NCBI RefSeq assembly: GCF_015865035.1
Contig: NZ_JADZGI010000001.1
Span: forward strand, 1,364,001 to 1,428,000
DNA from: Novosphingobium aureum
GTDB taxonomy: Bacteria > Pseudomonadota > Alphaproteobacteria > Sphingomonadales > Sphingomonadaceae
Length of the DNA: 64,000 nt
Reading direction: 5' to 3'
A model generated the notes under the pieces. That model did not search any database, was not told where the DNA came from, and saw nothing but the letters and a program-made list of their open reading frames with translations. Positions 16,986-26,550 of the stretch are shown piece after piece. The number at the start of each line of letters is the position of its first letter. Position 1 is the stretch's first letter. Position numbers and translations under genes: made by a program.

Positions 16986-18170
16986 TCAGGCGCTCGGGCC
17001 CGAGGGCTCGGGGGTGGGGCGCGGGGCCGGGGGCAGGTTTGTGCGCCCGGCGGTGCCGCGCTCGGGCCCTGACGGCACTGCGAGGCGCGCGCGCTCGGCG
17101 GTGCGCCGCCGGTCGAGCCGGCCCCCGCTCAGGAGGCTCGCGACTGCCGGTGCGTGGCGATCGAGCAGCGCGGCCGCGGGGATGACGATCAGCGCGACGA
17201 GGACCGGCTGGAGCAGCAGGCCCAGCGGGTAGAGCGGCGCGCCCAGCTTGCCGGTCAGCTTGCCCAGGAGCGGCCCGCCCAGCCAGATCACGACGAGGTG
17301 CGCAGCGAAGTAGAAGAAGGCGTAAGGCTCGATGCGCAGGATACGGCTGCGGCCGGGCCAGACGGCGAGGGTCCAGGCAAGCTTCCAGAAAAAGGCTGCC
17401 GCCGCCACGCGCAGGGCAAGGTCGAAGGCCGCAAAGGCGCGCTCGGCTCCCTCGACGGGAGGGCGGAAGTCGAGCCCGATGCGCACCGCGATGAGGATCG
17501 CGAAGGGGGCGAAGAGCACGGGCATCGCGGTCGCGCCAATGCGCTCGGGCAGTGACGCGCGGCGCGCGATCATGCCGAGCGCGAAGAACATCAGGATCGA
17601 GATGCGCAGGAACAGCGGCTCGCCGAACGCGAAGACATGGCCTGCCGCGGCGATGGCGACTACGCCAAGCAGGCCGCGCACCGGCAGGCGCGAGATCAGC
17701 GGGGCGAGCACCATGCACAGGAAAAGGTCGCGCAGGAACGGCATCTGCACGTTGATGTCGGGCGGATGGGAGAGGATCAGCAGTTCCTGCAAGGTCCAGC
17801 CGACCGAGCGCGGTATCGGGGCGGCGAGCCCGATGGTCAGCGCCGCGCCGCACACCAGCACGAGCGCGATCGCGTTCCATGCCACCATCGGCAGCAGGAT
17901 CGTGCGCGCCTTGCGCGCGACGTGCGCGCGCCAGTCGTCGATGCGGCGCGAGCCGTCGACCAGATAGCCGGAAATGATGCCGAGCAGGGGGACGGCGCTG
18001 CGCCCGAAGACTTCCATCAGCACCCAGCGCAGGTTCTCCTGCCAGGTGCCGCGCATCGCCTCGAGGCTCTCTCCGCCAAGACCCGTCCACGCATGCACGT
18101 AGACGACGCCTCCAATGCACAGGACCCTCGCCAGCGCGATCGCATCGGACCTGCGCTGCGCGGAGCCCAT
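16986..18170 (-). CDS. acyltransferase family 3 membrane protein
   Basis: About 394 residues with around ten transmembrane segments, a domain of the acyltransferase-3 (OafA/OpgC) superfamily. The N-terminal RVLCIGGVVYVHAW stretch holds the family's conserved histidine in the first helix. These enzymes move acyl groups onto sugars or other envelope molecules at the inner membrane. The last 50 residues are Pro/Arg-rich and cytoplasmic. ATG 18170 was chosen; a TTG five codons earlier (18185) has AAGGAG six bases upstream and may be the real start. The acceptor substrate is unknown. Confidence 0.85.
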   Translation of the reverse strand: MGSAQRRSDAIALARVLCIGGVVYVHAWTGLGGESLEAMRGTWQENLRWVLMEVFGRSAVPLLGIISGYLVDGSRRIDDWRAHVARKARTILLPMVAWNAIALVLVCGAALTIGLAAPIPRSVGWTLQELLILSHPPDINVQMPFLRDLFLCMVLAPLISRLPVRGLLGVVAIAAAGHVFAFGEPLFLRISILMFFALGMIARRASLPERIGATAMPVLFAPFAILIAVRIGLDFRPPVEGAERAFAAFDLALRVAAAAFFWKLAWTLAVWPGRSRILRIEPYAFFYFAAHLVVIWLGGPLLGKLTGKLGAPLYPLGLLLQPVLVALIVIPAAALLDRHAPAVASLLSGGRLDRRRTAERARLAVPSGPERGTAGRTNLPPAPRPTPEPSGPSA

Positions 18171-18398
18171 GTTTCCATGTGCCAAGTGCCGCTCCTTGAC
18201 TGTTTTGCAGGGAATAACGCCTTGTCGTCGCGGGCTGTTCCCCGACGTGCATGTCCTCTTCCCAAGGCTTGCAGGAATGGACCTGCGCGCATGGCGGCGA
18301 GGTGAACGGGGCGCTCGGTTCGCCTCGCGCGCGGCGCTGCCGGTCGCGCTGCCCGGTCCGCCCGGAGCCACGAGAAGCGAAAAGCTGCAAGAAATGAG

Positions 18399-18431
18399 AA
18401 AGGCCGCACCGGACTTGCCGGTACGGCCTTT
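18399..18431 (-). terminator. terminator of the small unit at 18439-18577
   Basis: AAAGGCCG-c-ACCGG (18399-18412) pairs with CCGGT-a-CGGCCTTT (18418-18431), 13 pairs with one mismatch and a five-base loop. On the minus strand a T-containing run (CTCATTTCTT) follows. Its placement just after the small ORF supports a real transcript. Confidence 0.65.
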
Positions 18432-18438
18432 CACATGG

Positions 18439-18555
18439 TCAGCGGCCGAAGGTGCCGCCTGCGAGTGCCTTTATCGCTACCCGATCGAAACCGATCGGGC
18501 CGGTCTCAGCGATAATGCCTCGCGACGGAAACTGCCGACCTCTCTGCTGAACCAT
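18439..18555 (-). CDS. possible small protein, 38 aa, with extreme Shine-Dalgarno
   Basis: The minus-strand sequence AAAGGAGGTGATCC (18577-18564) is the exact complement of the 16S rRNA 3' end. Seven bases after GGAGG is ATG 18562, opening an 18-codon ORF ending at 18506. Another ATG at 18555, out of frame with it, opens this 38-codon ORF, which ends in FDRVAIKALAGGTFGR. A terminator hairpin starts eight bases after its stop. The coding part also folds into a long hairpin (about 18471-18515), so the region may be a structured RNA or leader instead. No family recognised; coding status uncertain. Confidence 0.35.
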   Translation of the reverse strand: MVQQRGRQFPSRGIIAETGPIGFDRVAIKALAGGTFGR

Positions 18556-18923
18556 GAGACATCGGATCACCTCCTTTCGCGCTGTTGAGCCAAAGTTTGC
18601 GCCGCTGAAAGCGACTGGACTTCGTTCCGTCCTGGGCATCTGTGCCGGGGCCCGTCGTCCTGATGAAATTGATGACTCATTCCGCAGCGCACCACAAGTC
18701 TTGCAATCAAATATTTTGCCGTCATTATCAGCGCTTCGGGCGAGTTTTCCCCAGCTTCCCCGCGGCCTTGAAGGGTGCTTTCAAGGCAGCGGCCGCGCAC
18801 GGCCCGAGCCATTTTCAACCTGTCGAAACAGCGTTCGCCACGGTCGATTTCTTCGCGGTCTGCGAAGCGAACCGGAATCGATCCGGGCGCCGTCCGTGCG
18901 CCCGGCAGACGTTGGTCCCGAGC

Positions 18924-19535
18924 CTAGCGGCAGTCCTCGATCACGCGGCTGATTTCGGTCCAGCTGGGCAGGTAGAGCGTCGGCTGTCCCGAGGTCGCGA
19001 CGGCGAAGCGACCGCGGCTGAAGGCCATCGCATCGAGCAGCGGATCGCGTGCGGGCAGGGTGACGGCGAGCCCGCCGGCAATGCTCTGGGCCGCGAGGGT
19101 GCGCGTGCCCTGCATGGTGGTCACCGCCATCGAGCCGGTCGCGGCAGGCGAGCCCGCGGGCAGCAGGCGCACCAGCGTCATCGTGCGGCTCGCGGCATTG
19201 CAGCGCAGTTCGAAGCTGGCGGCGAAGCGTGCCGTGGTGCCTTCGCTTGCCCTGCCAAGGCTCCAGTCGCCCGCGCTCTGCGGTGCGTCGCGCCAGTCCG
19301 TGGGCGGAGCGACGGGGGCAGGGGGCGTGGTCGGCTGCGGCTGGGGGCGTGGCACGGGCGCGCTCGTCGGCTGCGGCGCTGGCGCGGGTTTGGGCGGGGA
19401 GGGGATGCAGCCTGTCAGCGAGAGCGCGAGCGCCGCTGCACTGACCAGCAGGCCAGTCGGCGTGCCCTTGCTTGCCGACTTGCGCGAGCGCAGCGCGTCG
19501 GAGGCGGAATTCGTTGCGGAAGCGACCATGCGCAT
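18924..19535 (-). CDS. putative lipoprotein with Pro-rich linker
   Basis: About 203 residues. A lipobox (LSLTGC) follows a hydrophobic stretch, so the mature protein should be lipid-anchored; then comes a 35-residue Pro/Ala/Thr-rich linker and a C-terminal domain of about 120 residues ending in VIEDCR, with a second cysteine that could pair with the one in ELRCNAAS. ATG 19535 has GAAGG five bases upstream; an ATG at 19547 is an alternative. The gene is divergent from tlyA, with start regions only about 60 bases apart. No named family recognised. Confidence 0.8.
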   Translation of the reverse strand: MRMVASATNSASDALRSRKSASKGTPTGLLVSAAALALSLTGCIPSPPKPAPAPQPTSAPVPRPQPQPTTPPAPVAPPTDWRDAPQSAGDWSLGRASEGTTARFAASFELRCNAASRTMTLVRLLPAGSPAATGSMAVTTMQGTRTLAAQSIAGGLAVTLPARDPLLDAMAFSRGRFAVATSGQPTLYLPSWTEISRVIEDCR

Positions 19536-19596
19536 ATTTGCCTTCATGCCCGGGGTATGGAATGAGACGGCTCCCATCTCAAGTGTGCAAAGTTTC

Positions 19597-20412
<816 letters not shown>

Positions 20413-20515
20413 CGATTGCACAGGGGCGACTTGCCCGCCACAACCTGCACGCAGGGGTTGCGACGGATTTGATTCGGTTAGGTTAATCGTCGCTTAGGGA
20501 GTTTTGGTCGCCGTC

Positions 20516-21070
20516 ATGAACTTGCTTGCGTCTCAAGGTCAGCTTCGCGCCAGTCTGCTGCGCTGGGCGCTGGTATGTGTTCCCGCGGTGGTGCTGCTCG
20601 GATTTCTCTCGGGGATGCTGGCGCAGAGCGGTCCCGACAATCCCTGGTTCGCCGCGCTCGAGAAGCCTGCGGCATTCCCGCCGCCCGCACTCTTCGGGAT
20701 CGTCTGGACGATCCTCTATGCGATGATGGGCCTCTCGCTGGCGATGATCCTTTCCGCACGCGGTGCGCGCGGGCGCGGGCTCGCGGTGCTGGCCTTCGCG
20801 GTGCAGTTCTTGCTCAACCTCGCCTGGTCGCCGGTGTTCTTCGCGATGCACCAGATCACCGGAGCGCTGGTGGTGATCCTCCTGCTCGACGTCGCGGTGA
20901 TCGTGACCATCGTGCTGTTCTCGCGCCTGCGCGCCGTGGCCGCGCTGCTGCTGGTACCCTATCTCGCCTGGATCCTCTTCGCGACCTATCTCACTTTCGC
21001 TTTCCTCCAGGCCAATCCCGCGCTCGACGGGGTCGAGAACGCGAATTCGGTGATCCGCTACGCGATCTGA
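20516..21070 (+). CDS. tspO: TspO/MBR family protein
   Basis: 184 residues with five transmembrane helices. Family signatures are present: NPWFAALEKPAAFPPPALFG between helices one and two, and NLAWSPVFF in helix three (the WxPxF motif). TspO proteins bind porphyrins and cholesterol-like ligands; in alphaproteobacteria they modulate tetrapyrrole and photosynthesis gene expression and stress responses. The N-terminus is longer than in many TspO proteins by about 20 residues. ATG 20516 is preferred over an in-frame TTG at 20504. Confidence 0.9.
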   Translation: MNLLASQGQLRASLLRWALVCVPAVVLLGFLSGMLAQSGPDNPWFAALEKPAAFPPPALFGIVWTILYAMMGLSLAMILSARGARGRGLAVLAFAVQFLLNLAWSPVFFAMHQITGALVVILLLDVAVIVTIVLFSRLRAVAALLLVPYLAWILFATYLTFAFLQANPALDGVENANSVIRYAI

Positions 21071-21149
21071 TCGGCGGAAGTGCGACCCGGCTCCACCAAC
21101 GCCTTCGCCCCCTCTTGCGCCGATGCGCGCGCTGTACCATTTAAGGTCC

Positions 21150-21404
21150 ATGCAGAGCGAAAACCCCTTTGTCGCAGACTTCGTCAAGATGATGAACAGC
21201 GCCGCCGGCACCTTTGCCGGCATGACCCGCGAAGCGCGTGACAACATGCGCGAGCGTGCCCGGGAGTTCATGGGAGACATGGACTTCGTCAGCCGCGAGG
21301 AATTCGACGCGGTCAAGGAAATGGCCGCGACCGCGCGCGCCGAGTGCGAGGAACTGAAAGCCCGCCTCGACGAGCTTGAGGCCAAGCAGCTTCGCGGCGC
21401 CTGA
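21150..21404 (+). CDS. ubiK: UbiK-like accessory factor (BMFP family)
   Basis: 84 residues with a long C-terminal coiled coil (SREEFDAVKEMAATARAECEELKARLDELEAKQ), the hallmark of the UbiK/YqiC family. UbiK assists aerobic ubiquinone synthesis by binding UbiJ and membrane lipids. The N-terminal part (NPFVADFVKMMNSAAGTF) is the usual amphipathic segment. ATG 21150 follows AAGG closely. It sits between tspO and recO, all on the plus strand. Confidence 0.85.
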   Translation: MQSENPFVADFVKMMNSAAGTFAGMTREARDNMRERAREFMGDMDFVSREEFDAVKEMAATARAECEELKARLDELEAKQLRGA

Positions 21405-21504
21405 GCAGCGCCACGCGCGGCGCAGGCTCGTTCCACGCCGCTCCGGACGTTTCCGGATGAGGCCGGATGAACATCAGTTCTGAATCCCTTGTGGCGGGCG
21501 GCGC

Positions 21505-22110
21505 ATGAACTTGCGTGCGCCCGCTCTCGTATGTGCGGTGCGCGGCCATGGCGAGACCGCCGTGATCGCGCGCATGCTCACCTGTGAGGCGGGCATGGTC
21601 GCGGCCTATGTCGCGGGCGGGCGCGGGCGCACGCTGCGTCCGGTGCTGATCCCGGGCAACAGCATCGAGGCTGAGCTGCGCAGCCGCTCCGAAGGCCAGC
21701 TTCCTTTCGCGCGCATCGAGCTGGTGCGCAGCCGCGCGCCCTGGCTAGCCGAGCCGCTGCCCGCTGCCGCGATCGGCTGGGTCACCGCGCTTTGCGCCAC
21801 CGTCCTGCCCGAACGCCAGCCGTACCCCGCACTCTACGAGGCGCTGGGCGGATTGCTCGAGGCGGTGTGCATGGCGCCTTCGGCGCGCAGCTGGGCGATC
21901 CCGCTCATGTCCTTCGAGGTCTTGGTGCTGCGCGAACTGGGCTACGGCGTCCCGGTCCAGCGCCCGCAGGACGGAGACTGGCCGGAAATCCTCGCCACAT
22001 TCGACCGTCTCGGGCGCGAACTGGCGCGCTACCCGCTTGCCGATCGGCGCGAAAACGTTATGGCGGCCCGCACCCTGCTGCGCGAGCGGCTGGGTCGAAT
22101 TCAGGGTTGA
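21505..22110 (+). CDS. recO: DNA repair protein RecO
   Basis: 201 residues. The N-terminal OB-fold starts [22 protein letters not shown] and the helical C-terminal domain contains [15 protein letters not shown], the usual RecO landmark. RecO loads RecA on SSB-coated single-stranded DNA in the RecFOR pathway. The protein is shorter than the usual 230-250 residues and I see no cysteine zinc cluster after the OB-fold. leuB starts 20 bases after its stop, so the two are probably cotranscribed. Confidence 0.9.
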   Translation: MNLRAPALVCAVRGHGETAVIARMLTCEAGMVAAYVAGGRGRTLRPVLIPGNSIEAELRSRSEGQLPFARIELVRSRAPWLAEPLPAAAIGWVTALCATVLPERQPYPALYEALGGLLEAVCMAPSARSWAIPLMSFEVLVLRELGYGVPVQRPQDGDWPEILATFDRLGRELARYPLADRRENVMAARTLLRERLGRIQG

Positions 22111-22129
22111 ACAGCCAAGGGAAGACAAG

Positions 22130-23173
22130 ATGCGCATCGCGGTATTTGCAGGCGACGGAATCGGGCCGGAAGTCACCAGTGAAGCGGTGCGCGTGCTTCA
22201 GGCGCTCGATCTTCCCGGCCTCGAACTCGTCGAGGGCGACGTCGGCGGCGCGGCCTACCGCAAGCACGGTCATCCGCTTCCCGCCGAGACGCTCGACATT
22301 GCCCGCTCCGCCGAGGCGGTGCTGTTCGGCGCGGTCGGCGATTTCGATCTCGACCATCTCGAGCGTCACCTGCGCCCCGAACAGGCCGTGCTCGGCCTGC
22401 GCAAGGAGCTTGGCCTCTTCGCCAACCTGCGCCCGGCGCGCGTGTTCAAGGGGCTGGAGGATCTCACCAGCCTGCGCCCCGAAGTCGCGCAGACCATCGA
22501 CCTTCTGATCGTGCGCGAGCTTAACGGCGACGTCTACTTCGGCGAGAAGGGGATGCGCACGCTCGAGGACGGGCGTCGTCAGGGCTGGGACATGATGTCC
22601 TATGCCGAGGACGAGGTGCGCCGCATCGCGCACGCCGGTTTCAAGGCGGCGATGACCCGCGGCAAGAAGCTGTGCTCGGTCGACAAGGCCAACGTGCTCG
22701 AGACATCGCAGCTGTGGCGCGACGTCATGATCGAGGTTGCCGCCGAGTACCCCGAGGTGGAACTGAGCCACATGTACGTCGACAACGCGGCGATGCAGCT
22801 GGTCAAGAACCCGGGCGCATTCGACGTGGTCGTCACCGGCAACCTGTTTGGCGACATCCTCTCGGACCAGGCCTCGATGTGCGTCGGCTCGATCGGCCTG
22901 CTCGCTTCGGCCAGCCTCGCCGAGGGGACTTTCGGCCTCTACGAGCCGATCCACGGTTCGGCGCCCGACATCGCGGGCAAGGGCATCGCCAACCCGATGG
23001 CGACGATCCTCTCCGCCGCGATGATGCTGCGTCATTCCTTCGGCATGGAAGCCGAGGCGGTGCGCATCGAGGACGCGGTGGCAGCCACGCTCGCCGCCGG
23101 AATCAAGGGCGGGGACCTTGGTGGAAGCGCCGGAACGAAGGAAATCGGTGACGCGGTGCTCGCACGCCTGTAA
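22130..23173 (+). CDS. leuB: 3-isopropylmalate dehydrogenase
   Basis: 347 residues of the isocitrate/isopropylmalate dehydrogenase family; it oxidatively decarboxylates 3-isopropylmalate with NAD in leucine synthesis. Seen: GDGIGPEV at residue 8, [17 protein letters not shown] (substrate loop with the catalytic tyrosine), the catalytic lysine in [12 protein letters not shown], the metal aspartates in [14 protein letters not shown], and [18 protein letters not shown] for NAD binding. ATG 22130 has AAGGGAAG upstream. It lies directly behind recO. Confidence 0.96.
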   Translation: MRIAVFAGDGIGPEVTSEAVRVLQALDLPGLELVEGDVGGAAYRKHGHPLPAETLDIARSAEAVLFGAVGDFDLDHLERHLRPEQAVLGLRKELGLFANLRPARVFKGLEDLTSLRPEVAQTIDLLIVRELNGDVYFGEKGMRTLEDGRRQGWDMMSYAEDEVRRIAHAGFKAAMTRGKKLCSVDKANVLETSQLWRDVMIEVAAEYPEVELSHMYVDNAAMQLVKNPGAFDVVVTGNLFGDILSDQASMCVGSIGLLASASLAEGTFGLYEPIHGSAPDIAGKGIANPMATILSAAMMLRHSFGMEAEAVRIEDAVAATLAAGIKGGDLGGSAGTKEIGDAVLARL

Positions 23174-23232
23174 GAGGCGCGGCTTCAACCACCACGCGGG
23201 CCGGGGATTCCGGCCGCCAGACACTGGGTCGC

Positions 23233-24426
23233 ATGACTAATACCGGTCCACAATCCGTAGAAACACCCGGGGCTGATTCGGCCCCGGTTGCCGATGCACG
23301 CCCGCTCGAGCTGGCCATCGTGCTGCCCACCTACAACGAGCGGCGCAACGTCGCGACGATGGTCGAGCGCATCGACCGCGAGCTCAAGGGCATCGCCTGG
23401 GAAGTGATCTTCGTCGACGACAACAGTCCCGACGGCACTTCCGACGAGGCGCGCCACATCTCGCTTCGCGACCCGCGCGTGCGCTGCATCCAGCGCATCG
23501 GGCGGCGAGGCCTTGCCAGCGCCGCGATCGAGGGCATGTGCTCGACCGCCGCGCCTTTCGTCGCGGTGATGGACGCCGACCACCAGCACGATCCCGCGCT
23601 GCTCGTGGGCATGCTCGAGGCCGTGCGCTCGGGCGACTACGACCTCGCCTATGCCTCGCGCTTTGCCGAAGGGGCGAGCACCGAGGCATGGGGGCGCCCC
23701 GACCGCGTCAAGGCATCGGGCATCGCCAACCGCATCGCCAACAAGGTGACCGGCGTCGAGCTGACCGACCCGATGAGCGGCTTCTTCCTGCTGCCCGCCG
23801 AGACGCTGCGTGCCGATGCGCACCGCCTTTCGGGCGTCGGCTTCAAGATCCTCCTCGACATCCTCGCGACGGTTGACAGGCCGCTGCGCGTCAAGGAGTT
23901 TCCCCTCAACTTCGCCGCCCGCGCGGAAGGCGAGAGCAAGCTGGATCAGACCGTCGTGTTCGAATTCCTCGTGGGCCTCTACGACAAGTGGCTGGGCCGT
24001 ATCATCCCGACCCGCTTCGCGCTGTTCGGCACCGTCGGCGCGCTGGGCGTGATCGTCCAGTTCGCGGCGCTGTGGGTCATGCTGCACCTCGTGTTCGGCG
24101 AACGCTTCGTTTACGGCAACTGGTCCGAGAACGCGCTGTTCAACACCGCCAACACGGTTGCCGCCATCGTCGCGATGACCTTCAACTTCGTGCTGAACAA
24201 CGAGCTGACCTATTCCGACAAGCGCCTGCGCGGCTTCGGCCCGCTGCTGCGTGGCTGGGCGCAGTTCACCGTCGCCTGCTCGCTCGGCCTGCTGACCAAC
24301 GTCGGCTCGGCCGCCGTGCTCAAGGCGATGGGCTTCCACGACTTCGTCGCGGTGCTGGTCGGCATCGTGCTCGGCGCTGTCTGGAATTTCGCGCTCTCGT
24401 CCAAGTTCGTCTGGGGCAAGTACTGA
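23233..24426 (+). CDS. DPM1-like glycosyltransferase fused to a GtrA domain
   Basis: 397 residues. Residues about 25-250 form a GT2 glycosyltransferase like dolichol-phosphate mannose synthase (LPTYNERRNV, VDDNSPDGTSDEA, and MDADHQHDP as the DxD metal motif). Residues about 258-395 form a four-helix GtrA-like membrane domain. The product is expected to be polyprenyl-phosphate mannose (or another hexose) at the inner membrane. A PMT-type transferase that could use it is encoded about 700 bases downstream on the other strand. A hairpin terminator lies 14 bases after the stop. Confidence 0.92.
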   Translation: MTNTGPQSVETPGADSAPVADARPLELAIVLPTYNERRNVATMVERIDRELKGIAWEVIFVDDNSPDGTSDEARHISLRDPRVRCIQRIGRRGLASAAIEGMCSTAAPFVAVMDADHQHDPALLVGMLEAVRSGDYDLAYASRFAEGASTEAWGRPDRVKASGIANRIANKVTGVELTDPMSGFFLLPAETLRADAHRLSGVGFKILLDILATVDRPLRVKEFPLNFAARAEGESKLDQTVVFEFLVGLYDKWLGRIIPTRFALFGTVGALGVIVQFAALWVMLHLVFGERFVYGNWSENALFNTANTVAAIVAMTFNFVLNNELTYSDKRLRGFGPLLRGWAQFTVACSLGLLTNVGSAAVLKAMGFHDFVAVLVGIVLGAVWNFALSSKFVWGKY

Positions 24427-24439
24427 GCACGCTGGCCAC

Positions 24440-24458
24440 GAGGGCGCGAGTCGCCCTC
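24440..24458 (+). terminator. hairpin after the GT2-GtrA gene
   Basis: GAGGGCG (24440-24446) pairs with CGCCCTC (24452-24458) around a five-base loop; T-containing sequence follows. Confidence 0.5.
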
Positions 24459-24631
24459 TGGTTCATGTAATTTGCGAAGCCGTTCGACGCCGAACGTCGG
24501 GCGGCTTCGTCGTTTTGTGCGTCATCGTGGCGCATTGGTCGCGCGGGCAATGACGTTCGCCGGATTTCGCGTGCGTGGCGCGCACCGCAGGTGTTCTCTC
24601 GTGTCACCTTGAGAGGTGGGAGAGATTTGCC

Positions 24632-25102
24632 ATGATTTTTCACGTGTCGATCGATGCGCGCGAGCCCGAGCGCGTGGCCCGGGTCCTGGCCGAACTGATG
24701 GGCGGGGAGGCGACCCCGTTTCCGCCCGTCGCGCATGGCTCGTGGCTCGCGCATGCCGATGACGAATACAACACCCTGGTCGAGGTCTACCCGGCGGGCA
24801 CGCAGCTCGTCGAGGCCGAGGGCGATGCCGACTTTACCGGAGAGCCCGGCCCACTCGCCCCCAGTGCGACGCACTTTGCGCTCGGCACGCGTCTCTCGCA
24901 GGCCGAGATTTTCGCGATCGCCGCGCGCGAGGGCTGGCCGGCCAAGTACCGCAAGCGGGGCGGCGCGTTCGGGGTGATCGAGCTGTGGATCGAGGGCGGC
25001 CGCGTGGTCGAGCTGCTCACCGACGAGATGCAGGCCGAATACCTGCACACGATGACGCTGCCGTGCTGGGCCGAAGTGCTCGAGGGCGGCGTTCCTGCGT
25101 GA
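24632..25102 (+). CDS. hypothetical protein, VOC/glyoxalase-like
   Basis: 156 residues, soluble. Alternating beta-strands and helices and the ending TMTLPCWAEVLEG suggest a vicinal-oxygen-chelate type fold, but I see no clear full set of metal ligands. ATG 24632 has GGGAGA upstream at a normal distance. It stands alone between the glycosyltransferase gene and the convergent PMT gene. Function unknown. Confidence 0.7.
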   Translation: MIFHVSIDAREPERVARVLAELMGGEATPFPPVAHGSWLAHADDEYNTLVEVYPAGTQLVEAEGDADFTGEPGPLAPSATHFALGTRLSQAEIFAIAAREGWPAKYRKRGGAFGVIELWIEGGRVVELLTDEMQAEYLHTMTLPCWAEVLEGGVPA

Positions 25103-25145
25103 ACCGGCGAGGCTCAGGTATTGTCCGGGCGCTGGTCCTTGCGGA

Positions 25146-26429
25146 TCAGCGCCAGCTCGGCAGCCAGATCCACACGTTGTAGAACTGCTTGGAAGGCAGC
25201 GGCAGCGCCGAGATGATCGGGTAGAAGCCGATGAACATCGCGGCCGAGAGCGCGAGCGATCCGGTGCCCAGCCAGCGCCAGCGGTCGCGCCGCGCCATCA
25301 GCACGTCGATGCCGAGCGCGAGCAGGCCCATCAGGAAGGCACCGGGCAGAAGGTAGTGGTAGTAGAACTGGATCGGCTTGCCGTTGACCGCCCAGACCCC
25401 GAGGCACGCAGCGTAGAGCACGATCAGCGCGAGCGCATCGTGGCGCTGGCGGAAGGCTGCGGCCCAGATGCCCCAGCCCAGCGCGATCAGACCTGCCAGC
25501 ATCGCATAGGGATTGCCGAGCATGATGATGCCGCGCTGGTGCCCGCCGATGTCCTTGAACAGGAACCAGATCGCGCGCCAGTTGCCCATCCATTCGTACC
25601 AGACCGAGCGGTAGGGGTGCAGCTTCTTCACCGAGTCCTGCAGCCGGATCATGTATTCGTGCTGCGCGACGAAGCCGAGCGGGGAGACCGGACGGTCGGC
25701 GTAGAACATCGCAGGGATATAGGTGAGCCAGTAGACGATCAGCGGGAACAGCCCCAGCCAGAACGTCGCCTCAACCAGCGAGACGCCCGGGATCGGCCCG
25801 GCGCGGCGGCGGCCCATGATCATCAGCCCGCTGTCCTTCACGCGCAGCACGAGGAAGGCGAGGCCGGGCATCATCAGTGCAGGCGCGCTGCTCCACTTGG
25901 CGCCGAACGAGAGGCCGAGCGCCAGCCCGGTCATGACGAGGCGGGTGCGCGCCACGGCGAGCGAAGGCGTGCGCAGCGCGGCGGCGAACTGCCACAGGGC
26001 GACCATGCACAGGCCCGCCTCGATCATGTCGAGCATCGCGATGCGGCTCTGCACGAACCACATGAAGTTGGTCGCGAGCAGCACGGCTGCAAGGAGCGTC
26101 GCGCGGCGGCGCAGCGAGAGGAACCACACGAAGCGGGCAAAGGCGAAAAGCCCGAGCGTGCCGAAAAGTGCCGGGCCGATGCGCCAGGCCAGCGGCCTGT
26201 CGCCGAGCAGGTGGATGGCGAGCGCGATCACTTCCTTGCCGAACATCGGATGCTCGCGGTTGGCGGGCACGAGTTCGAGCAGCTTCCTTGCCGCTGGCAC
26301 GTAGTGGATCTCGTCGAAGTAGAATTCGCCGGGCATGGTGATGCGCCAGGCCAGCAATGCCAGGAACAGGCCGGAGATGACGAGGCACCAGCCGATAGGA
26401 TCGCGATCTTGACGGGGGTTCAGAGGCAT
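25146..26429 (-). CDS. PMT-type protein O-mannosyltransferase / lipid carrier-dependent glycosyltransferase
   Basis: 427 residues with about ten membrane helices. After the first helix lies the acidic loop GEFYFDEIHYVPAARK, containing the DE pair that is catalytic in protein O-mannosyltransferases, and then HPMFGKEVIALAIHLLG, as in family GT39. These enzymes take a sugar from a polyprenyl-phosphate donor and transfer it to periplasmic proteins. The DPM1-GtrA enzyme encoded at 23233-24426 could supply the donor. The acceptor could instead be a lipid or polymer, as in ArnT relatives. Confidence 0.88.
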   Translation of the reverse strand: MPLNPRQDRDPIGWCLVISGLFLALLAWRITMPGEFYFDEIHYVPAARKLLELVPANREHPMFGKEVIALAIHLLGDRPLAWRIGPALFGTLGLFAFARFVWFLSLRRRATLLAAVLLATNFMWFVQSRIAMLDMIEAGLCMVALWQFAAALRTPSLAVARTRLVMTGLALGLSFGAKWSSAPALMMPGLAFLVLRVKDSGLMIMGRRRAGPIPGVSLVEATFWLGLFPLIVYWLTYIPAMFYADRPVSPLGFVAQHEYMIRLQDSVKKLHPYRSVWYEWMGNWRAIWFLFKDIGGHQRGIIMLGNPYAMLAGLIALGWGIWAAAFRQRHDALALIVLYAACLGVWAVNGKPIQFYYHYLLPGAFLMGLLALGIDVLMARRDRWRWLGTGSLALSAAMFIGFYPIISALPLPSKQFYNVWIWLPSWR

Positions 26430-26550
26430 TGGGGTGCCGGAATAGGGGGGAATTCAAGGCTTCGCAAGCGCTGCAACCGCGTGGCCCACGCAGGATTTTC
26501 ATCGCGGCAAATGCTTGCCTCGACTCGTCGTGCCTCCTAGAGCCGTGGCC

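Larger units (their letters stand above)
18186..18923. other. 738-base gene-poor region holding a compact transcribed-looking unit
   Basis: Between the acyltransferase gene and a lipoprotein gene, both on the minus strand. Base composition is more A/T-rich around 18540-18740 than in the neighbours. The only organised part I can see is 18399-18577: a very strong ribosome site, one or two short ORFs, a long hairpin and a terminator, all on the minus strand. In 18640-18923 I see no convincing gene; one frame contains a CxxC (DCKTCG near 18690) but lacks a usual start codon. Confidence 0.6.

Noticed and set aside
26430..26550. Possible SAM riboswitch before metZ
   Set aside because: I looked for SAM-II and SAM/SAH-like patterns, which are common before methionine genes in this class, and could not align the leader to either; a covariance search would settle it.
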